Assembly: GCF_001886815.1 (NCBI RefSeq)
Contig: NZ_CP018099.1
Location: 1,858,501-1,922,500, forward strand
Reading direction: 5' to 3'
Origin: Caldithrix abyssi DSM 13497
GTDB lineage: Bacteria > Calditrichota > Calditrichia > Calditrichales > Calditrichaceae
Length of the DNA stretch: 64,000 bases
Shown here one piece after another: positions 9,791 through 19,046 of this stretch (position 1 is its first letter; each line of letters starts with the position of its first letter). A program made the translations under genes and the position numbers. A model generated the notes under the pieces. It saw nothing but the letters and a program-made list of their open reading frames with translations. It had not been told where the DNA came from and made no database searches.

Positions 9791-10438
9791 ATGAAATTTT
9801 TTATCGATACGGCTAACATAGATCAAATTAAAGAGGCCGCCAGCCTGGGCGTGCTGGACGGCGTAACAACCAATCCCACACTGATTTCCAGAGAAGAAGG
9901 AGAGCCGCGCGCCATTTACCGCGCCATTTGTGAAATTGTGGACGGACCGGTAAGCGCCGAAGTAATTGCCCTCGATGCGCCGGGCATGGTAAAGGAAGCA
10001 CGCGAACTGGCAGCGATTCATTCCAATATCGTTATCAAAATTCCCATGACCAAGGAAGGATTGAAAGCGGTTAAACAATTAACGGCCGAAGGCATTAAAA
10101 CCAACGTAACCCTTGTTTTTTCGCCCATTCAGGCCTTGCTGGCGGCCCGCGCCGGAGCCACTTTTGTCAGCCCCTTTGTCGGTCGGCTGGATGATATTGC
10201 CGCGCCCGGCATGGAACTCATCGGACAGATTAAGCAGATTTTTGACAATTATATGATCGAAACGGAAATTATTGTGGCCAGTATTCGCCACCCGATGCAC
10301 GTGGTAGAAGCGGCCATGTACGGCGCCGATATCGCTACCATTCCTTTTGCGGTAATCGAAAAGATGATCAAGCATCCGTTGACCGATATTGGCATCGAAC
10401 GTTTTTTAGCCGACTGGGAAAAGGTGCAGAAACGATAG
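9791..10438 (+). CDS. TalC/MipB-type transaldolase, copy 2
   Basis: This is a tandem paralogue of the preceding gene, the same length (215 residues) and very similar throughout, including Lys83 in VIKIPMTK and the Glu/Phe pair ([15 protein letters not shown]). Differences cluster in residues 33-70 (for example [12 protein letters not shown] against [12 protein letters not shown]). The ribosome site is GGAGTGAGAG just before the ATG. Both copies look intact, with the lysine and surrounding loops kept, so neither is an obvious pseudogene. I infer a recent tandem duplication followed by mild divergence, perhaps for different expression or substrate preference. Confidence 0.9.
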   Translation: MKFFIDTANIDQIKEAASLGVLDGVTTNPTLISREEGEPRAIYRAICEIVDGPVSAEVIALDAPGMVKEARELAAIHSNIVIKIPMTKEGLKAVKQLTAEGIKTNVTLVFSPIQALLAARAGATFVSPFVGRLDDIAAPGMELIGQIKQIFDNYMIETEIIVASIRHPMHVVEAAMYGADIATIPFAVIEKMIKHPLTDIGIERFLADWEKVQKR

Positions 10439-10635
10439 CGGTACGTTTCATGCGTTTTTAAATATTCAACGGAAACGATGGGCGCCATGGGAATGGCTGA
10501 CGTCGGTAGACGAAATATTGTCGCGGCCCAGGGATAGCATTAGCGGGCAGGAATTGGGCGTAAATTATGAACAAATCCCGGACGAATGGCAGAGGATGTC
10601 AAATTTTTAAAACAATAAAAATTAGGTGAAACATT

Positions 10636-11829
10636 ATGAAAACATTCTGGAAAGTTAGTTTCTGGGTGGTATTGGGAGTATTAGCCGGCGTTTTGATGCG
10701 CGAATACCTGCCCATGCATTCGGCAGAACAGGAGCAACCCCTGGACACCTCTCTGGTAACCGAGGCACGGGCGCAAGAAACGACCGGCCAGCAATTGCAA
10801 ACGCATCGCGAAAACGCCATCACGCGCGCCGTTCAAAAAGTAACGCCGGCCGTGGTTTCCGTAAACGTTACGAAGATCAACCGTTATGTGCAGCGCAGTC
10901 CGTTTTTTAACGATCCGTTTTTTCGGCAATTCTTCCCTGAATTGTTTAACGACCGGATTGTCGAACAGCCGGTGGAATCGATCGGTTCCGGCTTTTTTAT
11001 TTCGGATGACGGTTATGTGGTAACCAATGAGCATGTGGTGGGCGAGGCCACGGAGATCATTGTGGCCATGGCTGATGGAAAGGAATATCCGGCAAAATTG
11101 ATCGATCGGGATCGCGTTTCGGATATCGCGCTGCTCAAAGTGGAAGGCCATTTTCCCTCTATTAAATTTGGCGATTCCGACAAGGTGCTAATCGGGGAAT
11201 GGGCCATAGCCCTGGGCAATCCGTTTGGCCTGTTTGTAAAAAACCAACCCACGGTAACAGTAGGCGTGATAAGCGCCGTAAACAGAAATTTTTCTCCGCT
11301 GGAAGGTCGGATTTACGAAGACATGATCCAGACCGACGCGGCCATTAATCCGGGCAACAGCGGCGGCCCCCTGTGCAATGCCGACGGCGAGGTTATTGGC
11401 ATGAACACTTTTATTTTAACCGGCGATCCACAGTCGCACGGTTCGGTGGGCGTGGGATTTGCCATTCCCAGCAATCGCATTCAGCAGGTGGTGGAAAAAT
11501 TAAAACGGCGCAGAGGAAAAGATACCAACGTATGGATTGGCATGTATGTCTCCAATCTCAATCCTTACATTGCGCGTTCTCTGGGCTATCCTTCGGTGCA
11601 GGGCGTTTATGTGCGGCGTATCGATCGCCATAGCCCGGCCGAAAAAGCCGGCGTGCAACTGGGCGATGTGATTGTGGAAATTAACGGCGAAACCATCAGT
11701 AGTTATGCCGACGCCCAGGCCGTCATTCTCTCGCTGGATTTGCGTGTGGGCGATAAAATGCGTCTGAAAATCTGGCGTGAAGGTAAATTATTAGATATCG
11801 ACCTGGTGCTGGAAAAGTATCCTGAGTAG
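10636..11829 (+). CDS. HtrA/DegP-family periplasmic serine protease
   Basis: This envelope protein quality-control protease has 397 residues. An N-terminal hydrophobic segment (residues 5-20) is a signal peptide or anchor. The trypsin-like domain has the catalytic triad visible as His133 (TNEHVVG), Asp163 (VSDIALLK) and Ser242 (NPGNSGGPL). A single PDZ domain follows, with GVYVRRIDRHSPAEKAGVQ and GDVIVEINGE. One PDZ makes it DegS/HhoA-like in layout, rather than the two-PDZ DegP. The ribosome site is TTAGGTGAAACATT before the ATG. It is probably monocistronic. Confidence 0.93.
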   Translation: MKTFWKVSFWVVLGVLAGVLMREYLPMHSAEQEQPLDTSLVTEARAQETTGQQLQTHRENAITRAVQKVTPAVVSVNVTKINRYVQRSPFFNDPFFRQFFPELFNDRIVEQPVESIGSGFFISDDGYVVTNEHVVGEATEIIVAMADGKEYPAKLIDRDRVSDIALLKVEGHFPSIKFGDSDKVLIGEWAIALGNPFGLFVKNQPTVTVGVISAVNRNFSPLEGRIYEDMIQTDAAINPGNSGGPLCNADGEVIGMNTFILTGDPQSHGSVGVGFAIPSNRIQQVVEKLKRRRGKDTNVWIGMYVSNLNPYIARSLGYPSVQGVYVRRIDRHSPAEKAGVQLGDVIVEINGETISSYADAQAVILSLDLRVGDKMRLKIWREGKLLDIDLVLEKYPE

Positions 11830-11910
11830 GACAATAAATGCCGATTTTTCTGAAACACAATCAGCTTTTGTTTGTTAAAAGTTGAAACTTTGGGAGGGAA
11901 GTGAATTAAC

Positions 11911-12558
11911 ATGATTGCAAGAGAAGGCGTTCCGATAATTATCTGGACAGGAATTTTTTTTATTGTTTTTCTGATATTATCGCTGATTTTTAAAAACAAA
12001 ATTTTGTGGGGTGTCAGCGGCTTAGTATTCATTATTTTTATTTTTCATTTTTTCTTTTTCAGGGATCCCGAGCGTTCTTTCGATGGGCCGCCAACGGTTA
12101 TTGTGGCCCCGGCAGACGGTAAAGTGATTTTGATTGAAAAAGTTGAAGAGCCTGTTTACATTAAAGGCCCGGCTCAAAAGATCAGTATTTTTATGTCGGT
12201 CTTTAATTGCCATGTTAACCGCATCCCGGCCACGGGTACGGTGGAATATTTGCGGCACAAACCGGGGCAGTTTTTAAATGCCATGAATCATCGAACGGGA
12301 GAAGAGAACGAACAGCAAATGATCGGCATTAATACGCCTTATGGTAAAATATTTTTCAAACAGATCGCCGGCTTGATTGCGCGGCGGATTGTTTGTAAGT
12401 TGCAGCCAGGACAAAAAGTGCAGAGGTCGCAGCGATTTGGAATGATTCGCTATGGCTCGCGCCTGGATGTGTTTTTACCAATGAATGTCCAGGTAAAAGT
12501 AAAACTTAATCAAAAAACCGTCGCCGGCGAGACAATAATCGGAGAATTCAATCCATGA
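11911..12558 (+). CDS. psd: Phosphatidylserine decarboxylase proenzyme (PSD-A type)
   Basis: It decarboxylates phosphatidylserine to phosphatidylethanolamine at the membrane. The 215-residue length is that of the short PSD-A subfamily. Two hydrophobic segments sit at residues 8-50. FRDPER, APADGKV, FMSVFNCHVNRIP and the self-cleavage site FGMIRYGSRLDVF are all visible. Cleavage between Gly182 and Ser183 would create the pyruvoyl group. The start follows a strong GGGAGGGAAG site. The stop overlaps the pssA start (ATGA), so the two genes that make and use phosphatidylserine are translationally coupled. Confidence 0.94.
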   Translation: MIAREGVPIIIWTGIFFIVFLILSLIFKNKILWGVSGLVFIIFIFHFFFFRDPERSFDGPPTVIVAPADGKVILIEKVEEPVYIKGPAQKISIFMSVFNCHVNRIPATGTVEYLRHKPGQFLNAMNHRTGEENEQQMIGINTPYGKIFFKQIAGLIARRIVCKLQPGQKVQRSQRFGMIRYGSRLDVFLPMNVQVKVKLNQKTVAGETIIGEFNP

Positions 12559-13283
12559 TCAAAGTGCCCAGAACGATTGTACCCAGTTTTTTCACTATCG
12601 GTAACATGTTTATCGGTTTTATGGCGGTCATTTATGCCGTGCGCAATGAAAACGTTGTGCTCTCTTCGTGGCTGATTTTATTATGCGCCTTTTTAGACGC
12701 CATGGACGGCAGAGTGGCGCGCTTTGCGCAAGCCAGCAGCCGCTTTGGCGTTGAATACGATTCGCTGGCCGATGTTATCTCGTTTGGTATGGCGCCCTCA
12801 GTGCTGATCTATCTTTTCTTTTTCAACCAATGGGGGAACGTGGGATTGTTTATCAGTTTTTTCCCCCTGCTCTTTGCCAGCATTCGGCTGGCCCGCTTTA
12901 ATGTGGAACTGGAAGGATTTGAAAAAACGGCCTTTACCGGCCTGCCTTCTCCGGCGGCGGCTATCACCATTGCCTCGTATTTGATCTTTGTCAATACGTT
13001 CTTCCCGGGAGAACATTTTCCGCGAATATTATTAATTTTGACGATTCTGGTTTCTGTGCTGATGGTGAGCACTATCCGCTACGAGGTTGTGCCCCGGATG
13101 ACTTTAAAAGGAAGTCTGGGACAGAAATTGGGAGTTTTATTGGTGGTGGTTGTGGTTATCAGTTTGCTCATTGAGCCGCATGCTTTACTGTTGCCCTATT
13201 CTGTGCTTTATGTGCTAAGCGGCATGGTGCGCTTTATGTTCAGATTGAGCCAGGGAAAACGGCTTGGGGGGAAAAAAGCGTAG
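12555..13283 (+). CDS. pssA: CDP-diacylglycerol-serine O-phosphatidyltransferase
   Basis: It makes phosphatidylserine from CDP-diacylglycerol and serine. It is a 242-residue membrane protein with several hydrophobic helices. The CDP-alcohol phosphotransferase motif is complete: Asp48, Asp51-Gly52, Ala55-Arg56, Gly65, Asp69 and Asp73 with the expected spacing. The 4-base overlap with psd shows they form one unit. No other subclass (for example phosphatidylglycerophosphate synthase) fits as well given the partner gene. Confidence 0.93.
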   Translation: MIKVPRTIVPSFFTIGNMFIGFMAVIYAVRNENVVLSSWLILLCAFLDAMDGRVARFAQASSRFGVEYDSLADVISFGMAPSVLIYLFFFNQWGNVGLFISFFPLLFASIRLARFNVELEGFEKTAFTGLPSPAAAITIASYLIFVNTFFPGEHFPRILLILTILVSVLMVSTIRYEVVPRMTLKGSLGQKLGVLLVVVVVISLLIEPHALLLPYSVLYVLSGMVRFMFRLSQGKRLGGKKA

Positions 13284-13340
13284 CTAAAAAATTTATTTTA
13301 AAAAATTGATCAGGTGTTTATTAACAAAAGAGGTGATAAG

Positions 13341-13589
13341 ATGTTTGGTATTGGAACTTCGGAGCTTTTAATCATTTTGTTTATTATTTTACTGGTGTTC
13401 GGATCCAAAAAATTGCCTGAGCTGGCCCAGGGGCTGGGACGCGGTATCAGGGAGTTCAAAAAAGCCACCAATGAAATTCAGGATGAGCTGGATTTGAACA
13501 AACCGCTGGAATCTCCTTCTACCACCAAACAAAAGGTAAAAGACGAAGAGAAAACCAACGACACAGAAGCCGAATCAACTAAAGAATAA
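13341..13589 (+). CDS. tatA: Twin-arginine translocase subunit TatA/TatE
   Basis: This small membrane protein forms the Tat export pore for folded proteins. It has 82 residues: one N-terminal helix ([18 protein letters not shown]), the hinge [22 protein letters not shown], and an acidic, Lys-rich tail. I start at the ATG at 13341 (MFGIGTSE), which has AGAGGTGATAAG directly upstream; an ATG at 13314 would add nine non-conserved residues. No tatC is nearby. Likely Tat substrates in this window are the GH125 protein and the cupin protein. Confidence 0.92.
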   Translation: MFGIGTSELLIILFIILLVFGSKKLPELAQGLGRGIREFKKATNEIQDELDLNKPLESPSTTKQKVKDEEKTNDTEAESTKE

Positions 13590-13596
13590 TTGTGGA

Positions 13597-15015
13597 ATGA
13601 GCATTAAAGAGATTCAACTGGCGCTGGCACAGAAAAAAATCACGCTGACCGGACGGGTTAAAAAGGCTCTGGCAAGCATCGAAGAACACAGCCATTTAAA
13701 CGCTTTTACTCAGGTTTTTGCAGAACAGGCGCTGGCACGTGCGGCAGAACTGGAAAAAGAACTGGCCGCCGGAAACGATCCCGGGCCATTAACAGGCGTG
13801 ATTATGGCCATAAAAGACAATATCAATATAGCCGGCGAACGCACCACCTGTGCCAGCAAAATATTAGAGACGTTTGTCTCGCCGTTTGACGCCACGGTCA
13901 TTCAAAGGTTAAGGGATGCGGGCGCGATCTTTATCGGCAAGACCAATATGGATGAATTTGCCATGGGTTCTTCCAGCGAAAACTCCCATTTTGGCGCCGT
14001 AAAAAATCCGCTTAATCCGTCTTATGTGGCAGGCGGCTCAAGCGGGGGCTCTGCCGTGGCGGTGGCCATTGGGGCCTGTGATGCGGCGCTGGGCAGCGAA
14101 ACCGGCGGCAGCATCCGGCAGCCGGCGTCGTTTACCGGATTGGTTGGTGTTAAGCCGACTTACGGGCGTGTTTCGCGCTACGGTTTGGTGGCATACGCTT
14201 CGTCTTTGGATCAGATTGGTGTTTTCGCCAGGAATGTCCGCGATGCGGCGCTTATCTTAAAAACCATGGCCGGACGGGACGCGCACGATTCTACCACGGC
14301 CGATGTGGCGGTGCCGGAATACGAGCAAGCGCTGGAAAAATCCATCAAAGGCTTGAAAATTGGTCTGCCCAACCAATACTTTGCCGACGGCCTTGATCCG
14401 GAAATACAGGAAGGCATTTTAAAAATAAGCGATCAACTGGCCCGGCAGGGGGCAACCGTTGATAACTTTGATCTGCCTTTGAGCCGTTTTTCCATTGCCA
14501 CCTATTACATTATCGCCACCGCCGAGGCGTCCTCCAATCTGGCGCGCTACGATGGCGTACGATATGGCTATCGCGCGAAAGATGCGGAAGATTTAAATGA
14601 AATGTACGCCAGAACACGCAGCGAAGGTTTTGGGCAGGAAGTAAAACGACGTATTCTGTTGGGCACCTATGTACTTTCTTCCGGCTATTATGATGCGTAC
14701 TACAAAAAGGCCATGCAGGTGCGTCGGTTGATCAAAGACGAACTGAACGCCGCCTTCAAAAATTTCGACGTGATTATTACGCCAACCACGCCAACCACCG
14801 CCTTTAAACTCGGCGAAAAAATCGACGATCCGTTAACCATGTATTTAATGGATGTGTACACCGTTACGGCCAACCTGGCCGGAATTTGCGCCATCAATGT
14901 GCCGGCTGGCAGGCATTCCAATGGTCTGCCTTTTGGCCTGCAGGTAATGGCGCCTGCCTTTCAGGAAGAACGATTGTTTCAACTGAGTGCAAGCATCGAA
15001 AAAATGATCAGTTAA
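13597..15015 (+). CDS. gatA: Asp-tRNA(Asn)/Glu-tRNA(Gln) amidotransferase subunit A
   Basis: The glutaminase subunit of the tRNA-dependent amidotransferase has 472 residues. The amidase signature is clear: the catalytic Lys in VIMAIKDNI, then GGSSGGSAVAVA and the nucleophile Ser in GSETGGSIRQPASF. GLVGVKPTYGRVSRYG follows. It begins 8 bases after tatA and is followed 31 bases later by gatB, so the three look co-transcribed. The third subunit, gatC, is not in this operon or anywhere else I can see in the window. Confidence 0.95.
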   Translation: MSIKEIQLALAQKKITLTGRVKKALASIEEHSHLNAFTQVFAEQALARAAELEKELAAGNDPGPLTGVIMAIKDNINIAGERTTCASKILETFVSPFDATVIQRLRDAGAIFIGKTNMDEFAMGSSSENSHFGAVKNPLNPSYVAGGSSGGSAVAVAIGACDAALGSETGGSIRQPASFTGLVGVKPTYGRVSRYGLVAYASSLDQIGVFARNVRDAALILKTMAGRDAHDSTTADVAVPEYEQALEKSIKGLKIGLPNQYFADGLDPEIQEGILKISDQLARQGATVDNFDLPLSRFSIATYYIIATAEASSNLARYDGVRYGYRAKDAEDLNEMYARTRSEGFGQEVKRRILLGTYVLSSGYYDAYYKKAMQVRRLIKDELNAAFKNFDVIITPTTPTTAFKLGEKIDDPLTMYLMDVYTVTANLAGICAINVPAGRHSNGLPFGLQVMAPAFQEERLFQLSASIEKMIS

Positions 15016-15046
15016 CTTCAAAATTGGTAAAAGGTACAACGAGCTC

Positions 15047-16486
15047 ATGGAATACGAAGCGATAATCGGGCTGGAAGTCCACACCCAACTTTTAACCGAG
15101 ACCAAAATCTTTTGCGGTTGTAGCACTAAATTCGGCGCGGAACCCAATTCGCAAACCTGTCCTGTTTGTCTGGGCATGCCGGGCGTGTTGCCCGTTTTAA
15201 ATAAAAAAGTGGTGGAATTTGCCGTGCTGCTCGGCCTGGCAACCCATTGCCAGATCAGAAGATACAATCGTTTTGCCCGTAAAAATTATTTTTATCCAGA
15301 CCTGCCCAAGGGTTATCAAATTTCGCAGTTTGAAGAACCCATTTGTGAAAACGGCTATCTGGAAATCGAAACGGAAAGCGGTAAAAAGCGCATCGGTTTA
15401 ATCCGCATTCACATGGAAGAAGACGCCGGTAAGTCGGTTCATGACGAAACATACGTGCAAGCCAACGAGTCGTTAATTGATCTTAACCGCTGTGGGACGC
15501 CATTGCTTGAAATTGTCAGCGCGCCGGACATTCGTTCGCCTCAGGAAGCGCATGCCTATTTAGCGAAGTTGCGCCAGCTTGTTCGCTACCTTGGCATCAG
15601 CGACGGAAATATGGAAGAAGGCAGTTTTCGCTGCGACGCCAATATCAGCGTTCGACCGGTGGGGCAGAAAGAGTACGGAACGCGCACCGAACTTAAAAAC
15701 ATGAACTCTTTTGCTCACGTGCAAAAGGCGCTGGAATATGAAATTGCCCGCCAAACAGAGCTGTTAAAAGCCGGTAAACAGGTGGAGCAACAAACCCTGC
15801 TGTGGGATGCGGACAATAATGTGGCCCGCGCCATGCGTGGTAAAGAAGAATCGCACGACTACCGCTACTTTCCGGAGCCGGATCTGGTTCCCATTCACAT
15901 TGATGTACAATGGTTCGATCAAATACAAAAGGCTTTGCCCGAGCTGCCGGAAGAAAAATTTCAGCGATTTACCGTCGATTACAAGCTGCCAGAGTACGAT
16001 GCCCGTCTGCTGACCGAAAGTCGCGAGGTGGCGGATTATTTTGAACGCGTCGCCCAGCTATTTAACGATTTTAAGATGATCAGCAACTGGATGCTTGGAG
16101 AGGTTGCCCGCGCTTTAAATGAACAAAAAATAAGCATTACCGAATTTAAACTGGCCCCGCAGACTTTAGCCGATCTTTTAAAAGCCATTAAAAACAAAGT
16201 GATCAGCGGCAGCGCCGCCAAAAAGGTTTTTGAATATTTGCTGCAAAATGACAGCAGCGTTGAACAGGCCATTGAAAAGCTGGGATTAAAGCAGATTTCC
16301 GATGAAAGCCAGATCGAACAATTTGTGGTGCAGGTTATCGAACAGCATCCTGCCGAGGTGGAAAGCTTTAAAGCGGGTAAAACCAAGGTCATTGGATTTT
16401 TAGTGGGACAGGTGATGCGCCTTTCCAGAGGTAAAGCCAATCCGCAGCTGGTCAACCAACTGTTGCAAAAGAAATTGAACGGATAG
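15047..16486 (+). CDS. gatB: Asp-tRNA(Asn)/Glu-tRNA(Gln) amidotransferase subunit B
   Basis: The kinase/tRNA-binding subunit activates the misacylated aminoacyl-tRNA for amidation. It has 479 residues, the usual length. Visible are IIGLEVHTQL, the zinc-type cysteines in FCGCS and TCPVCLGMPG, the FARKNYFYPDLPKGYQISQ segment, MEEGSFRCDANISVR, and a C-terminal YqeY-like tail (residues about 330-479). A separate YqeY protein is encoded at 38377-38832. No frameshift or truncation is seen. Confidence 0.96.
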   Translation: MEYEAIIGLEVHTQLLTETKIFCGCSTKFGAEPNSQTCPVCLGMPGVLPVLNKKVVEFAVLLGLATHCQIRRYNRFARKNYFYPDLPKGYQISQFEEPICENGYLEIETESGKKRIGLIRIHMEEDAGKSVHDETYVQANESLIDLNRCGTPLLEIVSAPDIRSPQEAHAYLAKLRQLVRYLGISDGNMEEGSFRCDANISVRPVGQKEYGTRTELKNMNSFAHVQKALEYEIARQTELLKAGKQVEQQTLLWDADNNVARAMRGKEESHDYRYFPEPDLVPIHIDVQWFDQIQKALPELPEEKFQRFTVDYKLPEYDARLLTESREVADYFERVAQLFNDFKMISNWMLGEVARALNEQKISITEFKLAPQTLADLLKAIKNKVISGSAAKKVFEYLLQNDSSVEQAIEKLGLKQISDESQIEQFVVQVIEQHPAEVESFKAGKTKVIGFLVGQVMRLSRGKANPQLVNQLLQKKLNG

Positions 16487-16609
16487 GTCGGAAAACATTC
16501 GGCCTTGTTGTGTGCGATAAGAAGCGTATTCTGTTAACCAGTTTAATCAAAAAAATGACGGCGGGCTGCTTTGTCCGGCGGGAAAATGGACCATGGCGAA
16601 AGGGCTTAC

Positions 16610-17338
16610 GTGCGTAAAATTTTAGCCGGTCTTACGCTGATTTTTGTAACAGGTTTTTTGTCGCAAAGTGGGGCGCAAGATTCGCTAAGAACAAAGCTGT
16701 TTGGCATTAAACCCCACCTGCTGCAAATTGCTCCCCTACATCTTGCGGGGGATTCTCTGAATATTCAGATGAAGTACCGCTCTTTTCCCTTACCGCGTCA
16801 ATATTATGACTTAAAGCGCGTCATGCCTGCCAACCGCTTTTTGTGGGACTACCGCGAGAGCTCCTATTACACGCCGCTGTGGGTTCAGGACAAACTGGCG
16901 CGTATCATGAATCGTCCGTCTCCCGGCGAAGTGATGCCCATTTTCCCCATCGCCCTCATTGCCGCCAGACTGGCCATGCAGCAATTGGAGATCAATAAAA
17001 AGATTGCCATTAAAGCGCAGGATTACCTGGTAGATCGGAAATACTGGCCGATTTTAAAAGCATTGTGGGAAAAAGCGCCTCAAAGCGCAGAGCAACTTTA
17101 CCGGCTTGAGGCCATAAAAAAAGGACGGACGCTTGAAATTTTAAAGCAGGATTTACAATTTTTAGTCGAACAAAAACTACTGAAGTGGCGGACGCTGGAC
17201 GGTGAGCCGACGCAGTATTTTCCCGCCCAGAGTCGGGGCAAGGCCATTCTGCTTTTAGAACAGGCGCTGCAAAATGATCGCTTTACCTTACAACAAAAAC
17301 AACATTTTTTTAAGTTGAAGAACTACATAACCGATTGA
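16610..17338 (+). CDS. Secreted protein of unknown function
   Basis: I do not recognise this family. The GTG at 16610 gives a clean signal peptide (MRKILAGLTLIFVTG...GAQ) and is preceded by AAAGGGCTTAC. Earlier in-frame starts (TTG 16571, ATG 16586) would put charged residues before it. The mature part (about 215 residues) has YRSFPLPRQYYDLKRVMP and WDYRESSYYTPLWVQDKL, then a more helical C-terminal half. That half (about residues 130-242) resembles a winged-helix fold in its pattern, but this is only an impression. No enzyme motif is visible. It stands alone between gatB and the UbiA gene. Confidence 0.6.
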   Translation: MRKILAGLTLIFVTGFLSQSGAQDSLRTKLFGIKPHLLQIAPLHLAGDSLNIQMKYRSFPLPRQYYDLKRVMPANRFLWDYRESSYYTPLWVQDKLARIMNRPSPGEVMPIFPIALIAARLAMQQLEINKKIAIKAQDYLVDRKYWPILKALWEKAPQSAEQLYRLEAIKKGRTLEILKQDLQFLVEQKLLKWRTLDGEPTQYFPAQSRGKAILLLEQALQNDRFTLQQKQHFFKLKNYITD

Positions 17339-17467
17339 ATGGTTAAACGTCAGAAGTTGCCTGTACGCTGCTTTTGAGAGAAACGGGATATGTTCGTCTT
17401 TGATAATGTCTTTGTTCAGTCAAAAAAATGTAAGAGTTGTAGATTGACAGTTATAAAAATGGAATTA

Positions 17468-17508
17468 GAAAAAATTTTGTAATCTTAAAAAATTTGGGAG
17501 ACATTCAG
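17468..17508 (+). repeat. Copy of the TTTGGGGGACATTCAG dispersed element
   Basis: The segment TTGTAATCTTAAAAAATTTG, followed by GGAGACATTCAG, matches the reverse complement of 49155-49195 almost base for base. It is non-coding and lies in the gap before the UbiA gene. Confidence 0.8.
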
Positions 17509-17584
17509 AAAGTCCATAAAAAACTCTTTCATCTTTCCGCCAAATCCTTTAATTTAAGCGCGCTGGTACAAATAGAAAAAAAAT

Positions 17585-18427
17585 ATGGAAGTCGTAAAAT
17601 ATTTGAAAAATTACTGGCAGCTTAGCAGACCGTTGAATGTGTCGATTGCCATGATTACCATTTGGGTGGCCGCCTTTATAACGCCGCAGTTTCACTTAAA
17701 CTACAAATTATATTTTGCGGCGGTGATTGCCGGTTTGATGACCGCAGGAGCCAATATCATTAACGACCTGTACGATATTGATATCGACCGCATCAACAAG
17801 CCCAATCGTCCGCTGCCTTCGGGCAGAGCTACCCAAAAAGAAGCGCGCGTCTATTTTGTGTTAAATTACGCGCTGTCTTTTGCGCTGGCCGCTTTTTGCG
17901 GACTGCCCATGTTTATGGTTACATTTTTAATCGGTTTGTTATTGGTTTATTACAGCAGCCATCTAAAGCGAACGGTGCTCTGGGGAAATCTGGCGGTTAG
18001 CCTGGCATCGGCCATTGCTTTTATTTACGGAGCCATGTCGGTCGGCGATTGGCGGGCCGGGATTATTCCCGCCGCATTTGCTTTCTTTTTTCATCTGGGG
18101 CGGGAGATCGTAAAAGACATGCAGGACCTGGAGGGCGATGTTCAAAATCAAAGCATCACCTTTCCGGCGCGCTTTGGCCTTAAACCGTCTATTGTGTTGA
18201 TCAATTTTGTTTTCATTTTTTTGATAATACTTACGATTATACCTTATATTCTGAAAGTTTATGGCGAAATGTACTTATGGATTGTGACGATAGGCGTTCA
18301 TAGTGTGCTGATTTTTGTAAGTGTATTCTTATGGTTCAGGAATGATCGCGCGGTGTTAGGGAAAATCAGTCATTTGTTAAAGCTGGATATGCTGGTTGGT
18401 CTGGCAGCCATTTATTTAGGAAGTTAG
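17585..18427 (+). CDS. UbiA-family prenyltransferase, possibly digeranylgeranylglyceryl-phosphate synthase-like
   Basis: An integral membrane prenyltransferase of 280 residues with 7-9 hydrophobic helices. The first Asp-rich motif is NDLYDIDIDRINKPNRPLPSG (Asn60, Asp61, Asp64, Asp68). The second is DMQDLEGD (Asp178, Asp181, Asp185). The GREIVKDMQDLEGD form and the FPARFG after it are typical of the geranylgeranylglycerol-phosphate geranylgeranyltransferase branch of UbiA proteins. That enzyme joins a second isoprenoid chain in archaeal-type ether lipids, and homologues occur in FCB-group bacteria. Menaquinone- or heme-type prenyltransferases cannot be excluded from sequence alone. Maf starts 1 base after the stop, so they are co-transcribed. 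Confidence 0.75.
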   Translation: MEVVKYLKNYWQLSRPLNVSIAMITIWVAAFITPQFHLNYKLYFAAVIAGLMTAGANIINDLYDIDIDRINKPNRPLPSGRATQKEARVYFVLNYALSFALAAFCGLPMFMVTFLIGLLLVYYSSHLKRTVLWGNLAVSLASAIAFIYGAMSVGDWRAGIIPAAFAFFFHLGREIVKDMQDLEGDVQNQSITFPARFGLKPSIVLINFVFIFLIILTIIPYILKVYGEMYLWIVTIGVHSVLIFVSVFLWFRNDRAVLGKISHLLKLDMLVGLAAIYLGS

Positions 18428-18428
18428 T

Positions 18429-19040
18429 ATGTTATTTTCATTAATCGAAAATTTAGAGAGGCTGGATATTGTACTGGCTTCTGTTTCTCCCAGAAGGTTT
18501 GAGCTTTTAAAGCAGATCGGGCTGGAATTTAAAGTGATTCCGTCCGATTTTGAAGAAGAAATCCAACATCAAAGCAGTATCAGAGATCTGGTTTTACACA
18601 ATGCCAGACATAAAGGATTGTTTGTTGCCGAACAAAATCCGAAAGCCCTGGTGATAAGCGCCGACACGGTAGTGGCGATCGACGGTCAGGTTCTCGGAAA
18701 GCCGGAAAACGAAGACGACGCGTTTCGCATGTTACAACTTTTAAGCGGGAAGACACATCAGGTTTACACGGGCGTTGGCTTATTTTTAAAAGAGTATGAA
18801 GGATTAAAGTTGGATACGGTTTGTACGAATGTAACGTTTCGGCCGTTAAGCGAAGAGGAAATATTAGCCTATATTAATACAGGAGAACCTTTCGATAAGG
18901 CGGGCGCTTACGGAATTCAGGGACAGGGGGCGTTGCTGGTTGAAAGAATTGAAGGGTGTTATTACAACGTGGTTGGTTTCCCTTTAACGAAGTTTTTTTT
19001 AATGTTAAAAGAATTTATGAAACACTATATCATCGGGTAA
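18429..19040 (+). CDS. maf: Maf-family nucleoside triphosphate pyrophosphatase
   Basis: It hydrolyses non-canonical or surplus dTTP/UTP-type nucleotides and is linked to septation control. The 203 residues start near LASVSPRRFELL. The catalytic ISADTVVAIDG, the metal region GKPENEDDAF and KTHQVYTGV are all present. The end has DKAGAYGIQGQGALLVERIEGCYYNVVGFPL, the strongly conserved C-terminal block. GGAAGTTAGT precedes the ATG. Confidence 0.95.
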   Translation: MLFSLIENLERLDIVLASVSPRRFELLKQIGLEFKVIPSDFEEEIQHQSSIRDLVLHNARHKGLFVAEQNPKALVISADTVVAIDGQVLGKPENEDDAFRMLQLLSGKTHQVYTGVGLFLKEYEGLKLDTVCTNVTFRPLSEEEILAYINTGEPFDKAGAYGIQGQGALLVERIEGCYYNVVGFPLTKFFLMLKEFMKHYIIG

Positions 19041-19046
19041 GGCAAA

